Origin: Candidatus Cloacimonadota bacterium
GTDB lineage: Bacteria; Muiribacteriota; UBA6191; JACPRK01
Reading direction: 5' to 3'
Assembly: GCA_021772705.1 (NCBI GenBank)
Contig: JAJFLN010000666.1
Location: 1 to 12,978, forward strand
DNA: 12,978 nucleotides
Within the stretch, counting starts at the first letter, position 1, and each line of letters begins with the position of its first letter. Made by a program: the position numbers and the translations under genes. The notes beneath the pieces are model-generated. The model saw only the letters and a list, made by a program, of their open reading frames with translations, had not been told where the DNA came from and made no database searches. This document shows positions 1-6,835 of this stretch, one piece after another.

Positions 1-1277
1 CTCTCAAGAGCATCGAGAATCGCTTCCCTCAGGCATCCAAGCTCTCGCCCGAACGAGTCTCTCACGCCGCCATCAATGGCATTCTGAAGGAGATCGACCC
101 GTCGGGCAGCTCCTACATCTACAGTGCCAAGGGCGGAAGCAGTAACACCGGTGCACCGAAACCTGGCATCTCGGTGCAGCTCGTCGAGGGTGTCCCCACC
201 ATCGTCAGCGTCTTGCCCCATTCCGATGCCTTCCTCCACGAGTTCGCCCCCGGCGACATCCTGCTCAAGGTCGGCAAGGCCACGGTGGTGGGGAAGACGA
301 TCCACGATATCTACAGCCTCCTGGCAGGCGATGCGGGCTCCACCGTATCCCTCACGGGGTACCGAAAGTCCGTCAATCTGTTCATCGAAGCAGACGTCAA
401 GCGGCAGACCATCGCCAGCTCGGCCTATGGCCGGGATGTGGGGCGCAACACCGGTTACCTCCAGGTCAACATTCTCGACTCCGCCGGGGTCAAGCAGCTC
501 CGAGCCAAGCTGGCGGAGCTCGAGGAAAAGGGCAGCAACGGCATCGTTCTGGACCTGAGAAGTACCACGGGTGGGACCGTCGAAGACGCCATTGCCGCAG
601 CGGGAATCTTCCTCTCCGAAGCCCCGGTGGTCAACGTGAAGGAGGCCGCCGAGGCTCCCACAGCCAAGTTCGCCCCCAGGAGCGCCCACGTGACACTTCC
701 CCTGGTCGTGATCTGCGATTACGGCACCAACGGCGCCGCCGAGGTCCTGGCAAGCGCCCTGCAGGATGACAAGCGGGCCGTCATCATCGGCGCCAAGAGT
801 TTCGGTCTCGCCAGCGCTCAGACGGCCGTCAATCTCGACGCCGACAACTTCCTCAATCTCACCACGGCCTACTATCTCAGTCCGAGAGGCCGGGAGATCT
901 GGGGGCAGGGTGTGCAGCCCGACATCGCCCTGGCCGCGAACCTTCCGGCCTCCGCCGCACTGGTGGCCTACCGGAAGGAGTTCAACAGGTTCTGTCAGGG
1001 CCTGAGTGCCACGGAGGAGTCTCAGGAGGCCTCGGAGGGGACGACCGATACGGCCTCAGCCGAGGAGCCCGGCGAGTCAGAAGAGGACGAGGAGCCCGAT
1101 GAGGAAGAAGACAACAACCCCCACGACGACGGCGATGGCGACGGCGAGCTGAAGACCTCCGACGGTATCCTGGATGGATACAAGCTGGTCAAGAAGCACG
1201 ATATTCAGCTGGTCCGGGCCATCAATATCCTGATCAGCGCACGTATCTTCTTCGAATACGGTCAGCAACAGCGGTGA
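1..1277 (+). CDS. S41-family peptidase homologue lacking the catalytic dyad (5' partial)
   Basis: The reading frame is open from base 3, so the true start lies upstream of the window; GTG at 174 is an internal Val. The visible 424 residues follow the CtpA plan: an N-terminal helical segment ending ILKEIDPSGSSYI, a PDZ-like domain (about nt 165-400), then the S41 core with VLDLRSTTGG. Aligned without gaps to the next gene, DYGTNGAAEVL replaces DQGSASASEIL. The nucleophile Ser is therefore Gly (codon 732-734), and the general-base Lys of FGKGS is Leu (FGLAS, codon 807-809). The two positions keep the family's 25-residue spacing, and the downstream Gln (819-821) is kept. A run very rich in Glu/Asp (about nt 1006-1155) is inserted before the C-terminal helix. 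Family membership is clear and loss of proteolysis is a firm inference. A scaffold or regulatory role for the next gene's protease is speculation. Confidence 0.88.
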   Translation, partial: LKSIENRFPQASKLSPERVSHAAINGILKEIDPSGSSYIYSAKGGSSNTGAPKPGISVQLVEGVPTIVSVLPHSDAFLHEFAPGDILLKVGKATVVGKTIHDIYSLLAGDAGSTVSLTGYRKSVNLFIEADVKRQTIASSAYGRDVGRNTGYLQVNILDSAGVKQLRAKLAELEEKGSNGIVLDLRSTTGGTVEDAIAAAGIFLSEAPVVNVKEAAEAPTAKFAPRSAHVTLPLVVICDYGTNGAAEVLASALQDDKRAVIIGAKSFGLASAQTAVNLDADNFLNLTTAYYLSPRGREIWGQGVQPDIALAANLPASAALVAYRKEFNRFCQGLSATEESQEASEGTTDTASAEEPGESEEDEEPDEEEDNNPHDDGDGDGELKTSDGILDGYKLVKKHDIQLVRAINILISARIFFEYGQQQR

Positions 1278-1371
1278 GCATGTCCTGTCACAGCGACAGC
1301 CATAGCGCTCATCTCATGCTAGTCTTGAAACCAGAGGGGCTGCCGTCGGTGTCTGGGCTGGAAGGCCGCTC

Positions 1372-2709
1372 ATGGGGATCTTGATGAAGCTCGGTCGAAA
1401 GATACTCGTCTCGACCCTATCGGTCACATTCCTGCTGTCGATCGGTTTGAATGTTCTGTTCCTGATGCAGGGCGGCAAGTCTGCCCATGCCGGTAAGCTC
1501 GGCCTCAGCCTGTTCGGTGAGTTGACCGTGGTCCGGGAAGTTCTCCAGTACATCAGAAAGCAATTCGTGGACCCCAAGAAGGTGGAGAAGGAGAACCTCA
1601 TCTACGGCGCCGTGGAGGGAATGCTGTCCAAGCTCGGCGATCCCTACAGCCGGTTCATGCCTCCCAGGGACTACAACGAGATGCAGATCGAGACCCAGGG
1701 CTCCTTCGGCGGCCTGGGTATCATCATCGGCCAGAAGGGGAACCGGATCGTCGTCATCTCTCCGCTGATCAACACGCCGGCATACAAGGCGGGAATGGCC
1801 GCTGGCGACCAGATCGTGAAGGTGGATGACCAGTCCATCAAGGGGAAGAACGTCAACGACGTGGCCCAGGTTCTCCGGGGCAAAAAAGGAACGAAGGTCA
1901 AGGTCACGGTCTATCGAGAAGGCCAGAAGAAACTCCTCGACTTCGTCATCACCCGGGACAGCATCCACGTGCCCTCCGTCAGCTCCAAGATGCTGGACGA
2001 CGGGATCGGCTACATCTACCTGTCCAGTTTCATCAAGACCTCCGACCAGGACGTGGACGAGCGAATCCGGCAGTTGAGGAAGCAGGGAATGAAGGGCCTG
2101 GTCCTGGACCTGAGACACAATCCCGGTGGCCTGCTGGAGGCGGCCGTCAAGGTGGGACGGCTGTTCTTGCCCAAGGGCGATGTGATCGTCTCGGTCAAAG
2201 ACAACGCGGACAACGAGATGAAGTACGCTTCCTTCGGTTCCGATCATGGCCGGTTCCCTTTGGTCGTCTTGGTGGATCAGGGGAGCGCCAGTGCCTCGGA
2301 GATCCTCGCCGGAGCAGTTCGAGACCATAAGCGAGGCATCCTGGTGGGCAAGAAGACCTTCGGCAAGGGGAGTGTTCAGACCGTGCTGCCCCTGTCGGAC
2401 AACTCGGCTCTGGCCCTCACCACGGCGTACTACTACACGCCTTCCGGTACCCTGATTCACAACAAGGGCCTCACCCCGGACATCGAGGTCGATCTGCCGG
2501 AGATGACTCAGGAGCAGATCCTCAAGCTGAGAGTGGAGCGGGGCAAGTTCCTGGCGACGGCGCCGCCATCGAAGGACGAGCCGATGGACAAACCGGACAT
2601 GGAGTTCCTTCGGAAGTTCGATACCCAGTTCCAGAGAGCCGTGGAGATCTTGAAGAACAGCTCCGTTGTTCAGGATCGAGTCGGCGGAGCCGGGTCGAGC
2701 TCCGAATAG
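1372..2709 (+). CDS. ctpA: S41 C-terminal processing peptidase (CtpA/Prc type)
   Basis: This 445-residue serine protease has an uncleaved N-terminal membrane anchor or signal segment (residues about 10-32), an N-terminal cap with the family signature LGDPYSRFM, a PDZ domain (about 105-185, GLGIIIG onward) and the S41 core. The core shows VLDLRHNPGG, then GSASASEIL with the nucleophile Ser307 (codon 2290-2292), and FGKGSVQ with the general-base Lys332 (2365-2367) and Gln336. Enzymes of this family cleave periplasmic proteins near the C terminus, with the PDZ domain gating substrate entry. ATG 1372 is preferred because GGAAGG (1360-1365) lies 6 bases upstream; ATG 1384 is an in-frame alternative. 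The gene follows the dead paralogue by 94 bp on the same strand, and both end in a similar helix (KFDTQFQRAVEIL here, KHDIQLVRAINIL there). Length is typical for the family. The symbol is a family-level name only. Confidence 0.95.
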   Translation: MGILMKLGRKILVSTLSVTFLLSIGLNVLFLMQGGKSAHAGKLGLSLFGELTVVREVLQYIRKQFVDPKKVEKENLIYGAVEGMLSKLGDPYSRFMPPRDYNEMQIETQGSFGGLGIIIGQKGNRIVVISPLINTPAYKAGMAAGDQIVKVDDQSIKGKNVNDVAQVLRGKKGTKVKVTVYREGQKKLLDFVITRDSIHVPSVSSKMLDDGIGYIYLSSFIKTSDQDVDERIRQLRKQGMKGLVLDLRHNPGGLLEAAVKVGRLFLPKGDVIVSVKDNADNEMKYASFGSDHGRFPLVVLVDQGSASASEILAGAVRDHKRGILVGKKTFGKGSVQTVLPLSDNSALALTTAYYYTPSGTLIHNKGLTPDIEVDLPEMTQEQILKLRVERGKFLATAPPSKDEPMDKPDMEFLRKFDTQFQRAVEILKNSSVVQDRVGGAGSSSE

Positions 2710-2868
2710 GTCACCCTCGGAGGCTTCCTCTTCAGGTCCTCAGCGGGGTTTCGCCTCTCCGGCAGGCCCCTTGCGGGTCAAGTCCGGGCGGTCAGGTGCC
2801 GATGCCATGATCGGACCCGTGTGTCCCGGAGGCTAATCTGCCGCCGGGTCGATCACGTCGAGGAAGAC

Positions 2869-4335
2869 ATGAGCAGCGCCTCCGAGAGAGCCGAGTACGA
2901 CGAGACCTCAGGGGCTTCCGATTCGGATCGGAAGTCCCCCCAGACCTCCGTGTCGATTGACTGGGTCCTGACCCAGACAGGCCCCCTGGTGGATGGTTCC
3001 GTGGCATCCATGAAGTTCCGGGAGAACATCGAGAGCGCAGCCGTCTCCCTGGTGGAACTGGAAGCCTGGGTATTGCAGGCCCTGCGAAGACCACTCCAGC
3101 AGGAGAGAGTGCATGCCTGCCAGGACCTGATCCAGGCCGTGGGAAAGCGTCTGGGTCTGAAAGTCCACTACGGTGCCTACAGCCGCGAGGCCAGGGGATG
3201 GCTTCCCTTTGACGGACTCTGGTGGCTCGATTCGAAGCACTTCGTGGCGCTCAATGTTCACGCCCGCAGACTTCAAGATCTGGACCCGAACCTGATCGAA
3301 GCCAACCTGGACAAGGTCAGGGAGCTTGGAGGTGCCTTCGCTCAGGCCCAGGCTTCCGTGGTCCTGGTTCTCGCAGAGGGCTATGGCGCCGATCTGGAGC
3401 CCGCCTTGCGTTCCCCGGCAGCTGTCAGGTCCATCCGGATTCTGGGAGTGGACACACTGTTCGATATTGCCAGAATGTACACGGAGGGAGCCCTTTCGGC
3501 GCCCCAGTTGCCGATCCTGTTCTCACCCTTCGACAGCATGAGGATGGGACAGGTGGTGGACTTCCTCGAGAGCTTCGTCTCCCGGTACGAGGAAGGGCCC
3601 GAGTCGCTGCTCCAAACCGAGGCTGGTCCCGTCCTCTCTTTGAGTACCACGGACCGGGAGGCCCCGCATCTCAGAGTGTTGGAGGCTGACCCAACCGGAG
3701 ACCCGCTCGCAGCGGCGGCCATTGCCGGTGCCGAGGAGTCGAAGTCCCCGGACCTGAAGGCTCTGCCGACAGTGGACCGAAAGATCCGGCTCGAGACTCT
3801 CCGTGAAGTCTACGGCCTGTTCAAGGCTGGCCGGCACTCCGAGTGCCTTCCGCTGCTCGAGAAGTTCCTCTCCGTCGAGGGCAACAACCCCAGGGCCTGG
3901 GAGATCTACGGCGACCTTTGCATGAAGATGCAGCGCCGAGGAGAGGCCATTCACGCTTACGGGCGCGTGCTGAGTCTGGCCAAACCGACCCGCCGTATCA
4001 GCTATCGGCTGGCGTCCTTTCACGAACAGGCGGGGGATCTCAGAGCCGCCATCGGCGTCCTGGAGTCATTCGTTGTTGCCTCACCGGAGTCGGGAAGGGA
4101 AGTCCGGTGGTCCATCGCCAGGATGCTGGAGAGGGCTGGAGACTATCACGGCTGTGTCCACGCCTGCGACCAGCTCCTCGCACAGGGTCCCTGGGATCGC
4201 GCGGTGGTGGAACTTCAGGAGAAGTGCCGGAAGAAGGTCTCCAGCGGAGAGGCGAGCACATTGGGATGGCAGAAGGAAATCGGTGGCCGAATCCGCAACT
4301 GGATGTCCGGTTTCCTGATCAAACCTGGCTCCTGA
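2869..4335 (+). CDS. Degenerate restriction-endonuclease-like domain plus TPR protein
   Basis: I do not recognise this 488-residue protein as a named family. ATG 2869 is chosen over the upstream in-frame GTG 2821 because GAGGA (2860-2864) sits 4 bases before it. After a polar N terminus, residues about 75-230 read like a PD-(D/E)XK fold: a helix, FDGLWWL with Asp115, then a strand HFVALNV and a helix LIEANLDKVREL. In active members the second strand carries E-x-K; here that position reads LNV (residues 128-130). The likeness is by eye only, and catalysis looks lost. Residues about 308-450 contain at least three TPR-like helix pairs (for example NPRAWEIYGDLCMKMQRRGE), which usually bind partner proteins. 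No signal peptide or membrane segment is visible, so it is probably cytoplasmic. It starts 159 bp after the peptidase gene and may be cotranscribed with it. TPR call is firm; nuclease-fold call is tentative. Confidence 0.72.
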   Translation: MSSASERAEYDETSGASDSDRKSPQTSVSIDWVLTQTGPLVDGSVASMKFRENIESAAVSLVELEAWVLQALRRPLQQERVHACQDLIQAVGKRLGLKVHYGAYSREARGWLPFDGLWWLDSKHFVALNVHARRLQDLDPNLIEANLDKVRELGGAFAQAQASVVLVLAEGYGADLEPALRSPAAVRSIRILGVDTLFDIARMYTEGALSAPQLPILFSPFDSMRMGQVVDFLESFVSRYEEGPESLLQTEAGPVLSLSTTDREAPHLRVLEADPTGDPLAAAAIAGAEESKSPDLKALPTVDRKIRLETLREVYGLFKAGRHSECLPLLEKFLSVEGNNPRAWEIYGDLCMKMQRRGEAIHAYGRVLSLAKPTRRISYRLASFHEQAGDLRAAIGVLESFVVASPESGREVRWSIARMLERAGDYHGCVHACDQLLAQGPWDRAVVELQEKCRKKVSSGEASTLGWQKEIGGRIRNWMSGFLIKPGS

Positions 4336-4405
4336 GAGCCGTGAGTCGAAGAGTCGCGCGACCACGGGCCTCGGAATCACCCCGCTGGCAGCCAGGCTGT
4401 TCTCG

Positions 4406-4900
4406 CTATCGGCTCCGGCCCCGGCAAGCAGCTGCCCGGGTCCGGAACTCCGATGCTCTGTCGCCGCTGCCCTGGGCGTCGGCGATCCGGGCCAGCATCT
4501 CGAGCAACTCGGCTCGCAGATAGGTGGGGTTCGCGTCGGAGCCCGTCAGGTAGAGTCCGCCTCCGGCCGTCGACTCAGCCTCCGGCAGCTTGTTCTGAAG
4601 CAGCTGGACCTCGGCTAGGCTGACATGGGCGCCTGCCTTGAGTTGCCGGGCCGAGTCATCTCCTGGAAAGGCCATGGAGAGGATGCCTCCCAGCAGTCCC
4701 TCAGCGTGGCGGTATTGACCGCTGGAGACATGGCGTTTCGCCTCCTGGAACATCTTCTCGGCCTGCAGGACGTTGGTCTCTGCTGCCGACATTCCGCCCT
4801 GTGCCAGGGCTGAAGAGGGGAGGAAGAAAAGCGCCGTCAAGGCCAGGATTGCCATGAGCCTGCCAGGAGCCTTACGGCTCCGGGGATCATCGCAACCCAT
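4406..4900 (-). CDS. Secreted small helical-repeat (TPR-like) protein
   Basis: The gene encodes about 164 residues with a good Sec signal peptide: a basic n-region (PRSRKAPGR), a hydrophobic core (LMAILALTALFFLP) and a signal peptidase I site after SSALA (residue 33). The mature part is helical, and its pairs resemble one or two TPRs (KMFQEAKRHVSSGQYRHAEGLL; the later HVSLAEVQLLQNKLPEAEST). It is probably periplasmic. The start is uncertain. ATG 4900 gives a normal signal peptide; ATG 4924 (8 residues longer) and ATG 4855 are in-frame alternatives, and none has a convincing Shine-Dalgarno. The 5' end overlaps the anti-sigma gene, suggesting translational coupling and a shared mRNA with the sigma/anti-sigma pair. 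Its partner is unknown; a role near the anti-sigma's periplasmic part is inferred from gene order only. Confidence 0.7.
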   Translation of the reverse strand: MGCDDPRSRKAPGRLMAILALTALFFLPSSALAQGGMSAAETNVLQAEKMFQEAKRHVSSGQYRHAEGLLGGILSMAFPGDDSARQLKAGAHVSLAEVQLLQNKLPEAESTAGGGLYLTGSDANPTYLRAELLEMLARIADAQGSGDRASEFRTRAAACRGRSR

Positions 4901-5447
4901 GGCGGGAGCGTATCTGGTGGGCATAGCTGCGGAAGCCTGATTCGACGTAATCCCAGCGATTGAGGTTTGCCTGTGCGGTCCAGCGCTGGCCTCCGGACCG
5001 GTGTATGGTGCGGCCCGTGGAACCCGTAACGGGCTCCTCCTCCACTGCCATCTGTGCCTGGGAGGCAGCGGCCACAGCCACTCCCTCCTTGGAGACGTCG
5101 GGTGAAAAGGACTTCATGAGCACCAAGGCAACCAAGATTACCACCGGAACGGGTGCCAGGGCCATCCCGTGATTCGCAATGAGCTCCAGGAGGCGGGCGA
5201 AGGGGGAGGCCGGAGCCTCCTGCAGACCAGGCATCTCGGCTGCAATCGCCTGCCACATCCGATCCACCGGAACCTCCGGGGGAGTCAGTCTCTCGGAGAG
5301 AACGGTCTGAATCAGGCGGTGTTCCTGCCTGATGGAAGTGCAATCGGCACAACCGGAGAAGTGAGTGTCCATCTCCTGAACGTCAGGAATGGGCAACTCG
5401 CCGTCCAGGTAGTCCGTCAACCTGTCCCTCACTGTACGGCAATTCAT
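4887..5447 (-). CDS. Transmembrane zinc-finger anti-sigma factor
   Basis: This 186-residue protein would hold the upstream-encoded ECF sigma factor inactive at the membrane. The N terminus is a zf-HC2/ZAS domain: MNCRTVRDRLTDYLDGEL followed by HFSGCADC, giving zinc ligands Cys3, His29, Cys33 and Cys36. A single membrane segment follows at about 94-111 (GMALAPVPVVILVALVLM), then a periplasmic tail of about 75 residues. ATG 5447 is chosen because the family normally begins at this MNC and GGTGA (5457-5453) lies 5 bases upstream. GTG 5456, with AAGGGG 4 bases before it, would add three residues and cannot be excluded. The gene lies 121 bp downstream of the sigma gene and overlaps the following secreted-protein gene. 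Typical partners are released by proteolysis of the anti-sigma, but no protease is linked to it here by sequence. The family call is secure; the inducing signal is unknown. Confidence 0.88.
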   Translation of the reverse strand: MNCRTVRDRLTDYLDGELPIPDVQEMDTHFSGCADCTSIRQEHRLIQTVLSERLTPPEVPVDRMWQAIAAEMPGLQEAPASPFARLLELIANHGMALAPVPVVILVALVLMKSFSPDVSKEGVAVAAASQAQMAVEEEPVTGSTGRTIHRSGGQRWTAQANLNRWDYVESGFRSYAHQIRSRHGLR

Positions 5448-5508
5448 CTCTCTCACCCGGCCCCTTCGGGTCCATCGCTCGTCGAGTCGGCGAAGCGGCG
5501 TCTACTCT

Positions 5509-5553
5509 TGAATAGTTCTGTCTGTTGAGTTGCTTCAACCAACACAAAGTTAC
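5509..5553 (-). promoter_or_regulatory. Possible internal promoter ahead of the anti-sigma gene
   Basis: The 121-bp gap between the sigma and anti-sigma genes contains, on the minus strand, TTGAAG (5538-5533), an 18-base spacer and TATTCA (5514-5509). A few bases upstream is GTAACTTT (5553-5546), which resembles the AAC-containing -35 of ECF promoters. Either element could give extra or autoregulated anti-sigma expression. The matches are partial, and this is only a candidate. Confidence 0.22.
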
Positions 5554-5568
5554 GGCCCTTGGCAAGTC

Positions 5569-6162
5569 TCATCCCTTCTGTCTCTCCTGGTTCTCGGAGC
5601 CTCCCCCGGACGGCTCCATGTGGCAGAGGCGCCGGATGTTCTCCCGGGCCCGATGGAGGCGGCTCTTCACCACCGGAATGGTGACTCCCAGAATCTCGGC
5701 CATTTCCTCGTATGAGTGTCCGTCAATGGGTCCCAGGATCAACACCAGACGCTGGCTTTCCGGCAGCTTCTTCAAGGACTCCTCCAGCTTTCTCGCCAGC
5801 TCCCGCCTGGCGACCTGAGCCAGCGGGTCGGGCCCGGGCATCCCGGGGAGCTGAACTTCGGCCAGCTCCTCGTAGGGGACGGTCTCTTTGTTGCGAGACT
5901 TCTTCCGCAGGAACTGGAGGCAGGTGTTGCTGGCCACCCTGTAGAGCCAGGTGTAAAACGACGATTCCTTTTTGAAGCGATCCAGGTTCTTGTAGGCCTG
6001 GAGGAAGATCTCCTGGGTTACCTCCTCGGCGGAATGGCCCGAGCCGACCATGCGGCAGGCCAGACCGTGGATTCGCTTGACGTAGCGCTTGTAGAGCTCC
6101 TCGAAACCGGCGGGATCTCCGTTCACGCTCCGCTCTATGAGTTCGAAGTCTTCAGCTTCCAT
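5569..6162 (-). CDS. ECF RNA polymerase sigma factor (RpoE-like)
   Basis: This 197-residue protein has the two-domain ECF layout. Sigma-2 (about residues 8-90) includes EEVTQEIFLQAYKNLDRF and SSFYTWLYRVASNTCLQFLR, which bind core polymerase and the -10 element. Sigma-4 (about 125-182) includes LPESQRLVLIL and the helix-turn-helix SYEEMAEILGVTIPVVKSRL, which reads the -35 element. The recognition helix has PVV where many relatives have GT before VKSRLHRAR. ATG 6162 is preferred; the frame also offers TTG 6177, which has no ribosome binding site. The only Shine-Dalgarno candidate for ATG 6162 is a weak GAGA. It is the first gene of a minus-strand cassette with the anti-sigma factor and a secreted protein, so it probably answers an envelope or extracytoplasmic signal. 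Regulon and signal cannot be read from the sequence. Confidence 0.93.
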   Translation of the reverse strand: MEAEDFELIERSVNGDPAGFEELYKRYVKRIHGLACRMVGSGHSAEEVTQEIFLQAYKNLDRFKKESSFYTWLYRVASNTCLQFLRKKSRNKETVPYEELAEVQLPGMPGPDPLAQVARRELARKLEESLKKLPESQRLVLILGPIDGHSYEEMAEILGVTIPVVKSRLHRARENIRRLCHMEPSGGGSENQERQKG

Positions 6163-6229
6163 GGGGTCTCGAGGCAACAGGGCGGACCGGCCCTGGTGAC
6201 GACGAGAACTCGGAGCCTGTCTCGGAGGC

Positions 6230-6259
6230 AGTCTACAGCCTTGGCAGGGTGCTGACCAA
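6230..6259 (-). promoter_or_regulatory. Possible promoter of the ECF sigma operon
   Basis: On the minus strand TTGGTC (6259-6254) and TAGACT (6235-6230) are separated by 18 bases and end 67 bases before the sigma start codon. The boxes match the sigma-70 consensus only partly (3/6 and 4/6). No clear ECF-type motif was found here, so autoregulation is not evident upstream of the sigma gene. Confidence 0.28.
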
Positions 6260-6273
6260 CTCAGGACTCTCCT

Positions 6274-6330
6274 GGGGGGAGCGAGTCTGGGAGTGGGGGT
6301 GACTTCAAGTGCGATGGCAAGGGGGGGGGG
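6274..6330 (+). repeat. G-rich tract ending in a G10 run
   Basis: The plus strand has G6 (6274-6279), G3 (6289-6291), G5 (6295-6299) and an uninterrupted G10 (6321-6330). The four runs could form a G-quadruplex with one long loop, and the G10 is a slippage-prone homopolymer. It lies 112-168 bases upstream of the ECF sigma start on the template side. Any regulatory effect is conjecture. Confidence 0.6.
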
Positions 6331-6333
6331 TTA

Positions 6334-6420
6334 CACCGAGATCGCCAAGGTCACAGAGCACACAGAGCTTGGTTTTCACTCAAGAGCTCTGGAATGTCTG
6401 TGGCCACCGTGACCTCCGTG
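6334..6420. repeat. Long imperfect inverted repeat (dispersed-repeat-like)
   Basis: The left arm (6334-6370) begins CACCGAGATCGCC and contains CACAGAGCACACAGAGCTT. The right arm (6382-6420), read in reverse complement, begins CACGGAGGTCAC and contains CCACAGA and AGAGCTCTT. The arms match over roughly two thirds of their length around an 11-base loop. The CAC(C/G)GAGG-CACAGAG vocabulary is like intergenic palindromic repeats I have seen in many environmental bacterial genomes. The degree of decay suggests an old copy. Confidence 0.6.
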
Positions 6421-6754
6421 ATCATCAACAGGGGCCGTCCTCCCACGCGAAGTGTTTCCCGGTCTGGAGGGGGGCGAGTCGGAAGACAGTCTGCGGACCT
6501 CCAGATCGTGGCTATTTGTCGAGCCAGTGTCTGACGCTCGCCAGCCAGGTCTTCTTCGTCTGAATGGGCAGGCGTCGCCTGGGGATAGGCAGTTGCCAGA
6601 GGCGGGTTTTCCTGGAGTCTTCTATCTTTCCGGGTGTCCTGTCGCCTTCGATCTTCATGGGGGAAATCCGCCTTTCTGGAAGTGAATTTTAAAGCTCCTC
6701 GTAGATATCGGTCGCGGATCATGTGGATTTGAGGGCAATCGCTTCAGTTTCTGG

Positions 6755-6783
6755 TTGCATCAATGACATGCATCTGATACCCT
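6755..6783 (+). promoter_or_regulatory. Likely sigma-70 promoter for dnaG-rpoD
   Basis: TTGCAT (6755-6760) is followed after 17 bases by TACCCT (6778-6783), with TGA directly before the -10, an extended -10 arrangement. Transcription would start near 6790, leaving a leader of about 45 bases. The dnaG ribosome binding site is the G-rich GGGGGGATAGGG ending at 6831, 4 bases before the ATG. Confidence 0.42.
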
Positions 6784-6835
6784 ACGTGCCTCATTTTTAC
6801 CGTTTCGGTGCTGCTTTTCGGGGGGATAGGGCTGG

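Larger units (their letters stand above)
6163..6835. other. Gene-free divergent region between the ECF operon and dnaG
   Basis: About 670 bp lie between two divergently transcribed genes, and I see no credible gene in them. Short open frames on both strands run straight through the inverted repeat at 6334-6420 and match nothing I recognise. The stretch holds a G-rich tract, the long imperfect inverted repeat, a 13-base dyad (CAGGCG-T-CGCCTG, 6569-6581), an AT-richer patch around 6680-6700 and the candidate dnaG promoter. It is much longer than two promoters need, so an unrecognised small RNA or a decayed gene is possible. Confidence 0.6.

Noticed and set aside
1417..2460. Minus-strand open frame of 347 codons opposite ctpA
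   Set aside because: The plus strand encodes an unmistakable S41 peptidase with all catalytic motifs. The antisense frame is His/Asp/Leu-rich noise.
2821..2868. GTG 2821 as the start of the nuclease-like/TPR gene
   Set aside because: It adds 16 residues with no clear ribosome binding site, whereas ATG 2869 has GAGGA 4 bases upstream.
4353..4395. Palindrome GTCGCGCGAC and CTGGC-A-GCCAG as a bidirectional terminator in the convergent gap
   Set aside because: The dyads are short, one has a one-base loop, and no T-run follows on either strand.
4887..4890. ATGA overlap between the anti-sigma stop and a start codon
   Set aside because: The ATG at 4890 is not in the frame of the secreted-protein gene, so the motif is a coincidence; the real overlap starts upstream.
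6351..6722. Minus-strand open frame of 123 codons in the dnaG upstream region
   Set aside because: It runs through one arm of the inverted repeat, has low-complexity Arg/Pro/Asp content and matches no family I know. I could not support it as a gene.
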